From positions 62,001-126,000 of the forward strand of contig OZ237775.1 in the NCBI GenBank assembly GCA_965178125.1: DNA of 64,000 bases, given 5' to 3'. A program made the translations under genes and the position numbers. Every line of letters starts with the position of its first letter. The first letter of the stretch is position 1. This document shows positions 11,484 to 23,145 of this stretch, piece by piece. The notes under the pieces were generated by a model. It was not told the origin of the DNA, searched no databases, and saw only the letters and a list, made by a program, of their open reading frames with translations. This stretch comes from Bilabrum cf. latius (lineage: Eukaryota > Bigyra: Bicosoecida > Bigyra > Bicosoecida).

Positions 11484-13819
11484 TCAGGGCACAACGCACC
11501 TCGGGAAATCGTCCCCGAAGTCGCCAGTCTCCCCCTCCTCGCCCACAAAGGCATAGGAAGACGAAACCGACCCCTCAGAGGCGCCGTAGGTGGCCAGCGA
11601 AGCCGCTGCCTCGTCCTCCTGGCCCCGCCCCACGGTAGGCCTCCTGCTGCCGGCAAACAGAGCGCGGCCGGGGCTAGAGGCAGCGCTGTGCTGCCGCACC
11701 CAGCCCACTGCTCCCCCGGCCGCTGCACCCGCGCGCCCCGCCTTGCGCATGAACCTTGCCCTTGTCGGGTCCTGGCTCAGCAGCTGGGTGGGGTTGCCCG
11801 TGCCCATGGGCGAGAACCGCGCCGAGGAGGCCCGGGGGGCGGCGGCAGCCACGGCCTCGCCGCCAGAAGCGGCCCCGGCAGAAGGCACGCCTTCGGGTGC
11901 CGCAGCCGCTGCTCCCGCGGGCTTGCGGTTGAGCTTGATGTGAGCGGAGAGCAGGTCATCCGTGGTGAGCGCTGCCATGAGGGAGAGCTCCCCCGCCAGC
12001 ACGGTGCCGCCCACGATGCGGGCCAGCTGCTCGGCGTTGGCGCCCGGCCTCTCGTGGTGGGCCCCCCTGACTCCCAGCATCTCGAGGCAGGCTGCCTGCG
12101 CGGGGAGGGACGTGCCCCCTCCCACGGTGCCCACCTCGATCGAGGGCATGGTCACCGAGGCGATCACGCCGCCCTCCTTGCCCGGGGCCGTGTCGTGCTC
12201 CAGCAGCGTGATGCACTAGGAGGACTCCACGTTCTGGGCGGCGTCCTGTCCAGTGGCCAGGAACACAGCAGTCACCAGGTTAGAGGCGTGCGCGTTGAAG
12301 CCCCCGACAGAGCCGGCCATGGCAGACCCGATGAGGTTCTTCCTCACGTTGAGGTCCACCAGCTTGTCCGCGCTCGTCTTGAGCACGTGGCGGACCACGT
12401 CGGCGGGGATCCGGCACTCGACGGTGACGCTCTTGCCCCTGCCGTCCACCCAGTTGATAGCGGCGGGCTTCTTGTCCGTGCACAGGTTGCCGCTGAGAGC
12501 GAGCAGCTCCGCGTGCGGGAAGCGCCCCCCCTTCATGCGCTCGAGGGCCGCGTGCACGCCCTTGGTGATCATGTTCATGCCCATGGCATCGCCAGTGGCG
12601 CACTTGAACCGGATCCACACGTTGCGGCCCGCGGTGGTGACTTGCACGCTCTGCAGCCTCCCGAACCTCGAGGTCGAGTCGAACGCCTCCTTGAGCTCGC
12701 CAAAGCCCTCGTCGCTCTCCGCCCACTGCTTGAGCTCGGCTGCCTGCAGGGCGCTGTTTACGCGCAGCAAGGGGGCGCGGGTCATGCCGTTCCCCACCAC
12801 CACACTCGTGGCCCCGCCTGCGTCTGCCATGGCCCGGAAGCCCCGGTTGGTGGAGGCGACCAGAGCGCCCTCCGTGGTGGCCATGGGCACGCGGTACTGC
12901 ATGCCGTCCAGCAGCAAGGGACCGGCCACACCCACAGGGATGGGCATGTACCTGCAACGCAAGCGCGGGAAATGGGGTCGTGAGTAGAGGGGCGTGGGTG
13001 GCATCGCGGGTGGGAGGCAAGGAAGGGTGGAGGCAGGCGCACAGCAACGTCGCGACCCTCGCACAGCAGGCCGCAACTAAAGATGCAAGGCACGCGATTT
13101 ACCAATCATAATGCAGCAATGCAGGGCATCGAAAGCAATTGCACTTGCGCGTGCCGGCAAGAAGCCAGCGCCGGGCACCGGCTCAAAAACCGGACAGTCT
13201 CGAAAAAGCGTCTCACCCAACAACATTCTCGCAGTTGGAACCCTGGATCGACGAATAGAACTCGTTGATATCAAATGCTGCTGAAGGCAAGCCGTTCACA
13301 GCGGACTGTGCGTCCGTCCCGACTGGGGACAGCGGGCTGGCGAGGTTCCTCTCGAGAAGCAACCGGCGCAACTGGACGGCGCGCACCGGATCGCCCAACA
13401 GCTGCTCCAGCTTGTGGTCGGGCAACTCTCGTTTTACCAAGCGATCCATGATTTCGTCGTTGCTCAAATCTGCCACGGACGTCGGGGACTGCGAAACAGA
13501 ATGAATCACTCCGATACTGGATGGAAGGAATGGTCTTGGCCAACGGATGCAAGTCCGGCATAGTCTGCCAGCAGGGGACCAATGACTGATTCAGGCACGA
13601 GATATTACCAAATATTGTAACTTATACAATATCAACGCTAAAGGCCCGTCTCACGCTTGCTTGCTGGGACGGAGTTTCCGACTTCTCGGAGGTCGACGCA
13701 GCAGCCGCTTGTGGCTGCATTCCGGCAGTCGGGGTAGTTGCTCTCCACCTTCGAGCAGCAGAAATGCCAACAGCGCTCCTATATTTAGAAGCCAAGCCAC
13801 GGATCGTGCGCCCAAGCAT
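11484..13819 (-). CDS. HMGCR: HMG-CoA reductase, soluble form with mitochondrial-type N-terminus
   Basis: Reduces HMG-CoA to mevalonate with NADPH (class I sequence). Three exons: 13628-13819, 13217-13488 and 11484-12951. Introns are 13489-13627 (GTATAA...TTTCGCAG) and 12952-13216 (GTGAGA...GTTGCAG); the second join recreates [20 protein letters not shown]. Other marks: RFARLQSVQ-like region, MGMNMITKG, and [17 protein letters not shown] at 12216-12218 sits in VESS-TAG-CITLLE, where homologues have Asn, His or Gln. There is no membrane domain. The first ~30 residues ([15 protein letters not shown]...) are basic and look like a mitochondrial presequence. After the catalytic domain (HIKLNRKP) comes an unusual Ala/Gly/Ser-rich extension of about 140 residues to TGA. 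643 aa. Confidence 0.95.
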
Positions 13820-14010
13820 GGCTACAAGCGATGGAAAGTGCTTTTCGGAGCCGGGCTGCAGGTGAACAGGACAAGTCTCGGCTTTTGTTGCGTGGGGTAT
13901 TAGATATATTGCAATTGTTTTTCAGTGAACGTTCGCTGATGCGGGATTTTTGTTGATCGTGCGTAAACTCACATTTTTACCCACCAGAAAGGACCTATCC
14001 TCGTTCAAAA

Positions 14011-15355
14011 TTATGTACCGGCCTTTGCATCATCAGACACAACCCTGTCTTCCAATCCCGCTCCGTGAGCATACCCACACAGCGCATCCAGCACTCCCTG
14101 CAGGTCCGCCCTGCCCTTGCCCCCCGTGTACACGCACTGCATCTGCCGAATCGTCGCGCTGTCGCCCCCCCTCTCGCTGGGAGGCCGTGCTGACGGGCAC
14201 CTCTCTCCAGAGGGCAGCCGGGCCGAGCACAGAAACCCAATGGAGGCGTCCTGCGGCTCCCCTCCCTTGCACCCCCGCAGGCAGACCACCCTCACCCTCG
14301 TCAGGTCCGTCCACGGCTGCGGAGCGCTGCCCTTGCGCGGGAGAGACACAGAGCCGGGGGCCAGCATCACCTCCTCCGTCATGCACTCCGGACAGAGTGG
14401 CCTGGCCTTGAAGCGCGCCCCCGCAGTGTGGCACACTGGGCAGTGGGCCTCCAGCCCCTCCCAGGTGAGTCGGCATGCGTCCAGGTCCACGGCCTTGAGC
14501 ACCACGTGGATGATGGACCCCTCCTGCAGGCCCAGGGCGCGGGGGGCGAGCCCCGGGTCGATGACTTCCTGCCTGTGGATGAGTCGCAGGGCCGTGGGGG
14601 GCCTCCCCGCCGCGGGTGCCACGTGTGTCTCGCACACAGAGGCGAGGGGTGCACCGTAGGGTGCCTCTGCGCGGATGCGGCCCCCGCTAAGCATCTGGAA
14701 CACAAGACCTACACTCTCGGGTTCTGCCTATTCGGCTGCTGGTGTCGAGGATGACGGGGCTGCCGATTCTCCGCTGGCACCTGAGGTGCTTGGGCCACCG
14801 GCACTGGTCGAGGCGGCTGGGGCGGCGGCAGCCAGAGGCGCAGATGGCACAGTCGGTGTCAACACTCCGTACCCAATGGTTGCCACTGCTGCTTGATCGC
14901 TGCCACCTCCACCATCGCTCCCAGTAGCACCAGTTGCCTCAGAATCTTCTCCTGCTCGCTCCTCGGCAGCATCCAGGCCAGGCCATCGCTTCGGTGGGCC
15001 TGATGCAGGGTCATACACTAACTTTTGGTCGGTTCGTATTATCATCATTGCACTTTCTCGTTGAATTCCAAGATCTTCGAGAACGTCGTCTCTGCCCAGC
15101 AACTTCCTGTTGAAAATAATACGTACAAGGCCTGGACCCAGCCCATACGTCTCAGCAAGCGCATCGTACAATTCACCAGATGTCTTCTTTACATCAAAAT
15201 CAAAATGGAACGCAGTTCCTGCGAAATTGTCGACATATCAGGGTGATTGGGCAATTGCCAGCGTCCAAGAATGAGACACGAACGGACGAGACCCTGCAAG
15301 GCTCACCATTGCTTTGCTTGAACGGCAGTGACTGAATTGAACCAACCGATGCCAT
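14011..15355 (-). CDS. Double ubiquitin-like protein with parkin RING0-like Cys module
   Basis: Exon 1 15307-15355 and exon 2 14011-15218; the 88-bp intron runs GTGAGC to TTTCGCAG (phase 1). 418 aa, ending TAA, with TAG at 14728-14730 inside a Ser/Ala/Pro linker. Residues 1 to ~80 form one ubiquitin-like domain (VRIIFNRKLLGRDDVLEDLG), and a second follows the linker (LRLIHRQEVIDPGLAPRALG...SIIHVVLKAVD). Next comes a Cys-rich block: HCPVCHTAG, RPLCPEC, VVCLRGCKGG and FLCSARLPSGERC, spaced like parkin RING0 with the downstream WTDL. No RING1-IBR-RING2 follows, so it is not a parkin-type ligase as it stands. A ubiquitin adaptor is possible; function is inferred. Confidence 0.55.
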
Positions 15356-15476
15356 TCCTGTCCGCCAATAGGCTAGTCTGACTTATATTCGTATGCTGGT
15401 AGCATCGGAATTTTACTCGTCATCTGAGCAAGCTTTCACAGGCAGGATGCGCTGCTCTTGCTACAGCTCTAGCACC

Positions 15477-15947
15477 ATGATGAAAGCAGAAGATAGTTTG
15501 TACGCTGAAGATGGACAGGGAAGGAGTGCACCCATCCAGAGGCACGCCGTCAAGGTAGCGAAAGACGAAGCTCTTCAGAAGGCTGCCAGGTTGCGGAAAG
15601 AGCGGGCTTTGGCGAAGTAGCAGAAGCGAATCGGTCAGCAAAGACTCACGCTACTGATTGTAGGGTGCATTGCAATTGCCGTCTGTGCAGTCTGCTACTG
15701 GCTTTTGCCGTGGCTGCGCAAGGCAGTGGTCATCCTGGGGCTGGCCTCCGTTGTGCTCCTGGCTCGCGTGGGGCTGGTCACGGCGTTCGAAGGGGTGGAT
15801 GATGACGAGGAGGACGAAGAAATACGGTCAATTTTGAAAGATGCGGGGGGTTCTACTTTTCCCACCCCGCTGCGCCACACGCGCAAGGCGATAAGCTCCC
15901 TTGTCTCGGGGCAGAGCTCGAGTCGGCACAAGGCAAAGACTGGGTGA
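15477..15947 (+). CDS. Small membrane protein, unknown function
   Basis: 156 aa, or 184 if the upstream in-frame ATG at 15393 is used; that site would leave only 37 bp from the divergent neighbour's start. Basic helical N-terminal region rich in Lys/Gln/Arg, then TAG at 15618-15620 inside a Gln-containing run, then two hydrophobic segments (LTLLIVGCIAIAVCAVCYWL and VVILGLASVVLLARVGL). An acidic patch DDDEEDEE and a Ser/Thr tail follow, ending TGA. The second membrane segment lies downstream of the TAG in the same frame, so the TAG must be read through for a sensible protein. I do not recognise a family. Confidence 0.55.
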
Positions 15948-16183
15948 TGATGCGGTTGGCACCGGTTCCACGAACGATGGGAACTGTGCATAGGTGATCT
16001 CGTACGCTGTTGCGTGTGTATGGGAATCAACACGAGCTCAGGCGGGTTGCCCGGACCACTGGCAGGCCACGAGCGCGCAGACAGCCAGATCCACCCCAGA
16101 ACAAGTCCCGCGGCATGGGACCGCACAGACGCAGGGCCCCGCAACAACTTGACGCAAGCCGCCGCCGCTACCCCCGCTGCTAC

Positions 16184-17995
16184 TCACGGGAAGATGCGCT
16201 TGGGGTCCCTGGGGAACATGCCAGCCTTGCGGATGTTGTCGAGGCCCAGGTAGAGCATGACCACCCGCTCGAGGCCGACCCCCCCGCCCGCGTGCGGGTG
16301 CGCGCCCTCTTTGAAGGAATCGATGTACCACTGGATCGTGTCCAGCGGGATGTCCTTGGCCGCCGCCCGCTCCGCCAGCAGCCCGGGCTCGTGGATGCGC
16401 TGGGCCCCGGATAGAATCTCCTCCCCGCGCATGAAGAAATCGTACGAGTTGCTCAGCTTTGGGTCCTTGGGGTCGGGCATCGTGTAGAAGGGGCGGATGG
16501 CCAGCGGGAACTTGTCCAGCATGAAGAAATCCGTGTCGTACTTTGCTTTCACCAGCTTGCCCAGCTCCCTCTCCTGCTCTGTGCTCAGATCGCCGTGCTC
16601 GTCCTCCACCTCCACCCCCGCCTCCTTGAGCATCGCGATGCCCTCGGCGAACGTCAGTCGCAGCGCGGGCTTGCAGTTCTTGAATGGCTCGAAGGGGTAC
16701 TGCATGGACACGGCCTGCAGCTCGTCCTTGTACCTCGTCTCCAGGCCCTCGAAGATGAACGAGAACAGGTCGGAGAACACGTCCAGCACCTCGTAGTAGT
16801 GCTCGTTGAAGGCCATCTCCATGTCCAGCCCATGGAACTCGCACAGGTGTCTGTGAGTGAAGGACAGCTCAGCGCGGAACACTGGCCCGATCTCGAACAC
16901 GCGCTCGAGGTCCGAGCACGCGGCGGCCATCTGCTTGTACAGCTGCGGGGACTGTGCAAGGCAGGCCTCCTTGCCGAAGTAGTCGATCCTGAAGACCTCA
17001 CTGCCTCCCTCCGAGGTGCCCCCGATCAGCTTGGGGGTCTAGATCTCGACGAACCTTCGCTTGAGAAGGAACTCGCGGAAGAGCGCGCACACCGCGCTGT
17101 TCACGCGCATAATGGCCTGGTTCGCCGGGGTCCGCAGGTCAATCCACCGGTGGTTCAGCCGCAGGTGCTGCCCCACTGCTCCCTTAGTGGCCTTGACCTT
17201 GCCGCCCTCGCCCGCGCCAGACTCGGCGGGTGCTGCTTCTGCTGCTGCAGCCTCGGCTTCGGCCGCGCCGCCCGCCGCCGCCTCGTCGTCCCCGTCGTCC
17301 TCCTTTGCGTCCGCTGGCACGGGAGCGGATGCCTCCTCCACCGAGAAAGGCGCTGTCCCGAGCGCCTCCGAGACCACGAACACTCGCTCCACCTGGATCT
17401 CCACCTGTCCCTGCGTGACTGACGTGATCTCCTCCGGGGGCTCTGTCAGCAAGCCCTCCACGTCGACGATGCTCTCCTTCTTGATGCTCCCTGCGAACTT
17501 GATCATGTCCTTGGGCTTGCTCACGATGGCCTGCACCGTGAACATGCCCCTGCGCAGCACCAGGAACACGCCTCCTCGGGACTGAGACCGGTGCACGCGG
17601 GCACGGACAAGGACCTTGCGGCCAGACAAAGCCGGTGAAAGGTCACGCACCTCGGTCCAAACGCGGGATGTCACCTCCTGGGACTGCACCCGAGGCATCA
17701 CGCCGAAGGTGCCTTTGTTGGCCTCGGCCTTCTTCGCAGCCTTCTCAGCTGCCTCCGCAGCCTTCTTTGCCATGCGCTCGGCCTTACTGAGTTTCTTTGG
17801 CTTCTCTTTCTTCTTCTTCTTCTTCTTCTTGCCTTCTCCATCCACAGGTGCGCCTTCCGTGGCAGCGGCCGCAGCAGGTGCCGCGGTCGCGGGAACAGCC
17901 TCAGGAGCCCCAGAAGCGGCGGCTTGCGCCGGATCCCCGGATACAGCCTCCGCAGGTGGTCGTGTAGAATCACCGGCTCCTTCTGTACTAGCCAT
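16184..17995 (-). CDS. DARS: Aspartyl-tRNA synthetase, cytosolic type
   Basis: Class IIb synthetase charging tRNA-Asp. Single exon, 603 aa. A Lys/Ala-rich N-terminal extension of about 100 residues (including an eight-Lys run) precedes the OB-fold anticodon-binding domain, which has an Ala/Glu-rich insert. The catalytic domain shows [12 protein letters not shown], then [21 protein letters not shown] with TAG at 17039-17041. Human AspRS has EIQTPK here, so the TAG sits on a Gln. Motif 2 is [15 protein letters not shown] and motif 3 [16 protein letters not shown], ending at the usual RDPKRIFP and TGA. The two halves join exactly at the TAG with no missing sequence. Confidence 0.96.
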
Positions 17996-18353
17996 TATCA
18001 GCTAGAATCGCTCTGATTGCAACATTTCTCGCCCTCGAATCATGCATTTTGTTACGTGCAATATGAATCGGCCGTCGAGGAAATTCGGATCCAGCTTCAT
18101 CGGCCATCGGAGGTCCCTCGATTCAAAACGAGCATCTCCAGAGGACACTCTGGTGATTTGAGGGAAGGCCGCCTGCTCCTAAGGCTTTCTTTCTTTACTT
18201 TCTGAAGGCTGGGCTTGCCTGGTCATCGATTAGGCTTGCACACGTTGCACTGACCGCATCGAGAACGTGGCGTGCGTTGTTGTGCACAGAAACAAGGTGG
18301 TGAACTATCCATATCGCTGACCTTAGCGAACGAAGTCGCTAATTGTGATTAAT
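17996..18353. promoter_or_regulatory. Divergent promoter region, AspRS / FMRP-like gene
   Basis: 358 bp between two outward-facing start codons. Less GC-rich than its flanks. It must hold both promoters, but I can name no specific box with confidence. Confidence 0.4.
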
Positions 18354-20813
18354 ATGTCATCAAAAGTAACTCCTAGCGGTGGCTCGAGCTCAGGAGGCGC
18401 TGGCAGTAGCGTCGCAGCTGCAGCTTTGGCTGCCGCGAAATCCGGGGATGGATCCCAGCCGGCAGGAGCTTCGGGATCGGCTGGAGGCGGCCAGAAGGGA
18501 CCAGCAGGCGGCTCTCCATCAAAAGGGCGCAGGGGTGGCGGTGAAGGTTCTAAAGATTAGGCAAAGGGAGGCTCGGCTCCGCCCAGCTCCGACGCTCTGC
18601 CAAAGCGGCAGGGCGGCAGGAAGGGCCGCGGGAAGGGAGCAGCCACAAGTGGTGCCGCCAAAGGTGGATCCGATGTTACGACCGGAGGAGCTGCAGCCAG
18701 GTAGGCGGGGAACGGAAAGGCCCAGGCCCAGGGGGGCGGGAGCAAGCAGAAGGGTGGACGCGGACGGGGAGGTGGTGCCGCGGCGCCTGCTCCTGCTGCG
18801 GCCACGGGAGGTGCTGCCAAAGCAGGAGGCAAGGGCAAGGGACAAGGCAAAGGGTAGGGCAAGGGAAAGGGGGGTGGGGAGGTCGTGCCGTTTGCGGCTG
18901 CCAAAGCGGAGGCGAGTGGCAGTGGCAAGGGTCAGCAGGGGAGGGGAAAGGGAAAGGGAAAGGGAAAGGGCTAGGGAGCCAAAAGTGGTTCCGGGGGAGC
19001 CGAGACCGGTGGGGCAGCGGGCCGACAGGGGGGTGCGGCTGGGTCTGGGCCTGGGAAGATCAAGGGGCAGGGGCAGGGGCAGGGCAGCAAGACCGGGGGC
19101 AAGAGCGGCCGTGGCGGCTAGCAGCAGGGGCAGGGGCAGGGGCAGGGAACCAAGGGAGCCAGGGGTGGCAGCAGCGACAGGGGCTCGGGCTCGGGCTCGG
19201 GTGGCCATGGGGGGCAGCGCCAAGGTGGACCCGGGGGCAGGGACGGAGGCAGGGGCAGGGGGGGAGGCCGGGGCAGGGGCGGTGCACCGAGCTCCAGCGG
19301 GCACGGCGGTCGCCCGCGCGGCCCCACGATGCCCATGGGGGCTCCTTTGGGGGCTCCGAGGAGGGTGGGTCCTCCCGTCCGCAAGGCTGACGAGCTCAAG
19401 GCCGAGCGTCAGCACCAGGAAAACCGGAAGCGAGAGGCTGCCGCAGCCGCGCCCAAGCGTGTGAGCGGCGGGCGAGGAGGCAGGGGAGGCGCGGGGCCGG
19501 GGATAGCACCCCCGGCCGAGTCCGACCCAGTGCCCGACGCGGCCGAGCCCGCCTATGAGCTGAGCGTGCCTGTGTCGGGGGAGCTGATCGGCTGGGTGCG
19601 CGGGGGTGGCTTGGAGGATCTGCAGGGTCAGGTGTCCCGGCTGGGTGCCGTGGAGCTCTTCCTGGACGCATACAGGCGCACCGCCGCCAACGTGATCGTC
19701 AGGGCATCAACCTCATCGGCTGCTCGCAGCGCCGCGGGGCTGGTGCGAGTGCATCTCGACTGTCAGAGCCAGCTGCTCGCGGCGCAGGTGGACGCCAGCC
19801 GGTACGAAGAGGACCTGGAGGGCGTGTAGAGGGAGCTGCAGGACGGCTTGAGGGCGGAGTTCCAGGTGCCTGTCGAGCTCATCGGGCTGGTGATCGGCAA
19901 GAAGGGCGCGCACATCGACCGGGTCAAGACAGAGACGGGCGTGGAGCGGATCCACGTGGAGGACGATGGGTTCGTGCGGCTCAGGGGCTCTGACGCTCTG
20001 TCGGTGCAGGAGGCGAGGGAGAGGCTCGAGTTCACGGTGCGAGAGAGGGAGGTGACCAAGGCAGACATCCGGGTGCTGCTGGATAACCGCAGGGTGGAGC
20101 AGCTGGAGAGGGACAGCGAGGTGACCCACATCAACATCCACCAGCCCGGCAGCGGATTGGCGGAGGGCAGCACCAGCGGCGTGCTGGAGATCATCGGCCG
20201 GGTGAGCGCGGTGGAGGCTGCTGCGGCCATGGTGGACGCCACTCTGGACGCGGCTCGCGCCCTGCAGGCCACCTTGGCAGAGAAGGAGCGCCTCAAGCGT
20301 GACCTCGAGGACGTGGACCGCAAGTTCGGGGACAGGGCGCCCCCGGGGCGGCGGTTCGGCGAGGGAGGCGGGTTCCGCGGCGGGGGCGGGGGCGGGGCCG
20401 GGTACGGCAGGGGCCGGGAGGGGGACGGGCGCGAGGGGCGCGACGGGCGGTACGGCGGGGGCGGCCGGGGCGGCGCGGGGGGAAGTCGCGCGGATCCGGG
20501 CAGTGCTGGGGGGCGGTCCCGCGGGGCCTCTCAGTCGTACAAGGAGGGTGACTTCCCGGCCCTGGGGGAGGCCGGCTCGGGCTCGGGTGGCCGGGGCGGC
20601 CGCGGTAGGGGCCGTGGCCGTGGCCGTGGTGGCGGTACGGGTGCGGGCGCGGGCGCGGGTACAGGCGCGCGCTCCAACGGGGGCAGTGCGCGGACTGGTG
20701 GTCGCTCTGGCGGCGGCAGCGGGGGTCGCAGTGGCGGTGGTGGCGGTGGCGGTGGCAACGGCGGCGGCGGTGGTGGAGGAGGTCGTCGGGGCCGCGGCCG
20801 TGGCGGGCAGTGA
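18354..20813 (+). CDS. FMRP/FXR-like KH-domain RNA-binding protein with RGG regions
   Basis: 819 aa in one frame crossing six TAG codons. Residues 1 to ~340 are Gly/Lys/Gln/Arg low-complexity, where TAG appears in contexts such as GKGQGKG-TAG-GKGKG and GG-TAG-QQGQG. Around residues 400-500 a segment resembles the FMRP KH0 region, then TAG in DLEGV-TAG-RELQDGL. A clear KH1 follows (FQVPVELIGLVIGKKGAHID...) with the GxxG loop as GKKG and the FMRP-like GVERIHVEDDG. A second, looser KH-like segment and a coiled ERLKRDLEDVDRKF follow, as after FMRP KH2. The C-terminus is a long RGG/GGX region. Likely binds mRNA in the cytoplasm; the FMRP assignment rests on domain order and short motifs, so another multi-KH protein is possible. 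Confidence 0.6.
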
Positions 20814-21837
20814 GCTGCCTGTCGCCTGTGAATGGGCCACCGTGTGATGTGTTGCGGCGGGTCATTGACTGTAAGCATGTGGGAGGCTTTGGGTATGGTG
20901 CAAGCAGTTCGTGCGCGTGCCGCACTTTGATGATGGGCTTGGGGTTGAAGGGCAGGGTGACGGGCTAGCGGCGTGAGGGGCGGCGTGTGAGCGAGCGCTT
21001 GGTCTGCGGCGGTTCACAGCGAGGGACATGAGGTGTGGGGCTGTGAATTGTCGGGTCCATGCGATCGCACGCTGTTCCTCGGCAGCCGCGTGATGATGAG
21101 AAGTGTAGCGGCGGTGGTGCAGTGCAGTGTGGCTGGATCGGTGTGCCGGCTGGGTGGTGTGGGATCACTGCGAGATTCAAGGACTTGGCAGCCAGAGCTT
21201 GCTAAACCGTTCGTGGGAGCCGCAGGGCTGCTGAGGAACGGGTGGGCAAGGTCTGGCCGTTTGGGACTGGGGGCGCGGGTGGTGGGCTGGGCAGGGCGAG
21301 GGATGGCACACGGTGCTGTTCCCCGTCTCATGTCCGGCCGGTCCATCTGTAGGCGAGGGGTGTCGGGCTGGGCGGCACCCCCGGGAGGAAATACCACTGG
21401 TCGCAAGTTGTGAGTGCGATTCGGTTGAGACGACTCAGGCGCGGGGGTTGCGGGTGCGTGGTGCAGTGGATGCGTCACGCAGCCCAAGGCTACGGCTGGG
21501 AGCAGTGCGGATGTACTGGTTGATTGTGCATACCAGACCCTGCATGCACGCCTGTACGGGCTGCATGTTTGGCATTTGGTGGCTCAAACCAACTTTGAGT
21601 GGATCCATAGGTTGCTTCTTGCTGCTGATTGTCGCGAGAGGAGGGCCCAGTATGCTGGATGGCGGGCATAAGGCGGCAGAGCTGGCGCCCTCTTGCAGCG
21701 GCAGGCGTGGTTGATCGTTTCAAACCTAGGTTTCATTAGCAAAACTTAAATGGACTCTGCAATTCGTTGGTGGCGCTGCCTGGCACACATTAGCATTGAT
21801 CAATACCCCCATCCGGATACAGCCTTTGCGGAAGCGT
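20814..21837. other. Intergenic, about 1 kb between convergent genes
   Basis: Lies between the 3' ends of the FMRP-like gene and the GH53 gene. Short frames on both strands, none with a recognisable product. Confidence 0.5.
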
Positions 21838-22974
21838 TCAATCGTCGGCAGCGAAACCTTCTAGCAGGGCGGGTGTGGCAATCCATTCCTTGTCCCACAG
21901 TCCCGTGAGCCCCGCCCCCGACCCATTCACCCACTCTGTGCCCCACCACGAGACCCCTCTGGCCCTGGCACCAAGCCTCCGAGTGTCCCTCAGGATCGCC
22001 CTCGCGTAGTCCAGCTGGCCCTGCTTCGTGTACGGGAACTGCGCCCCCGGGTCTGCCTGGCCAGCATACGGGTACGCGGTCTCTGCGACGAACAGTCCGA
22101 TTCTTTCGGGCAATGCCTCCAGGATCTTGCTAGCCAGCATCACGTTCGACGTGTTCCCCGCCCCCCAGTGCGGGTAGAAAGACAGGCCCACCATGTCGAA
22201 GAGCACCGGGGGATCCATGGCACTCAGCGCGGTACTCACGTTCTTGTACCACTCCGCGGCGTAGTCGGCGCCCCCAGGCTTGGCCAGATTAGAGCCCAGT
22301 GACGTGTGCAGCATCACGACGGCCCCTGGTGTGGTGGTCCTCACCGCTCGGATGCCAGCCGCCACAAGCCTAGCAAATGCCGGGAGGTTGCGGTCTGGGC
22401 CGCATACGGATCCCAAGAACCCGCCTTTGGAGCATGGCTGTCCCTTGAGAGCCCAAAGCATGCCCACGTTTATCTCGTTGCCTACCTGTACCATGCTCGG
22501 CGGAGTGCCCTGGGCTGAGAGTGCCTGCAGCGCGTGCTCCGTAAACTAAAACACGGCGTCCGCGAGTGAATCTGGCGCAAGCTGAGACCACGTAGCTGGC
22601 TTTGACTGGTCGCCAGGATCAGTCCAAGTATCGCTGTACTCGATGTCAAGCCAAGTTGCCTGCCCCGCTGCGCTAGCGCGGCGTGCAATGTCTAGCACTC
22701 CGGTCAAGTTGCCGTAGGACAGATCCTTGTCCGGATGCACCCACAGGCGCAACCTGGCCAGATTGAACCCATGTTTCTGCAATGTTACAAACGGATCTTC
22801 TGCGGGACACGCTGCGCATGGCTTGTATCTTTCACACGCTCCACCGCAATCGAATTGAGAGGTACGCTGCATCGCTGCGCCCACTGAAAACAGCGGAAGC
22901 GGCACTGGCGATGCAAGGGCTGCTTGGCACGTTGCAATCACGTGTAGAATGGGTACGATGTGGCAGTTTCTCAT
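21838..22974 (-). CDS. Secreted GH53 endo-beta-1,4-galactanase
   Basis: Glycoside hydrolase family 53, cleaving beta-1,4-galactan and arabinogalactan I of pectin. 378 aa, single exon. Residues 1 to ~22 form a signal peptide. Family marks: YSDTWTDPGDQSKPATW, the acid/base in VQVGNEINVGMLW, and the nucleophile in FVAETAYPY. The TAG at 22546-22548 lies between DAVF and FTEHALQAL, a place where homologues have a variable polar residue. SWWGTEWV and GLWDKEW close the barrel before the TGA. With the GH3 gene at 44.4 kb it suggests extracellular breakdown of plant or algal wall polymers. Confidence 0.9.
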
Positions 22975-23145
22975 CTCTAGTAAGTGTGCGACATTGAGCT
23001 CAATGTCTCACACGGTGACAAGTGCAACTGCAGGATCCGAGCATTCGAGTTGCACATCAGAAATCGTGACATCATGGCAGCCTCAGCGACGACACATATG
23101 AGCGGAGCAACAGCCAGTGAAGCGGCGTTTATTCACCATTCCACC

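Noticed and set aside
11274-12983. 569-codon plus-strand open frame
   Set aside because: Antisense to HMG-CoA reductase; translation is compositional noise.
9575-17041. TAG as pyrrolysine, selenocysteine-like recoding or programmed readthrough
   Set aside because: TAGs are spread through most genes at ordinary positions, with no recoding element seen nearby and no sign that TAG ever ends a gene here. Selenocysteine uses UGA.
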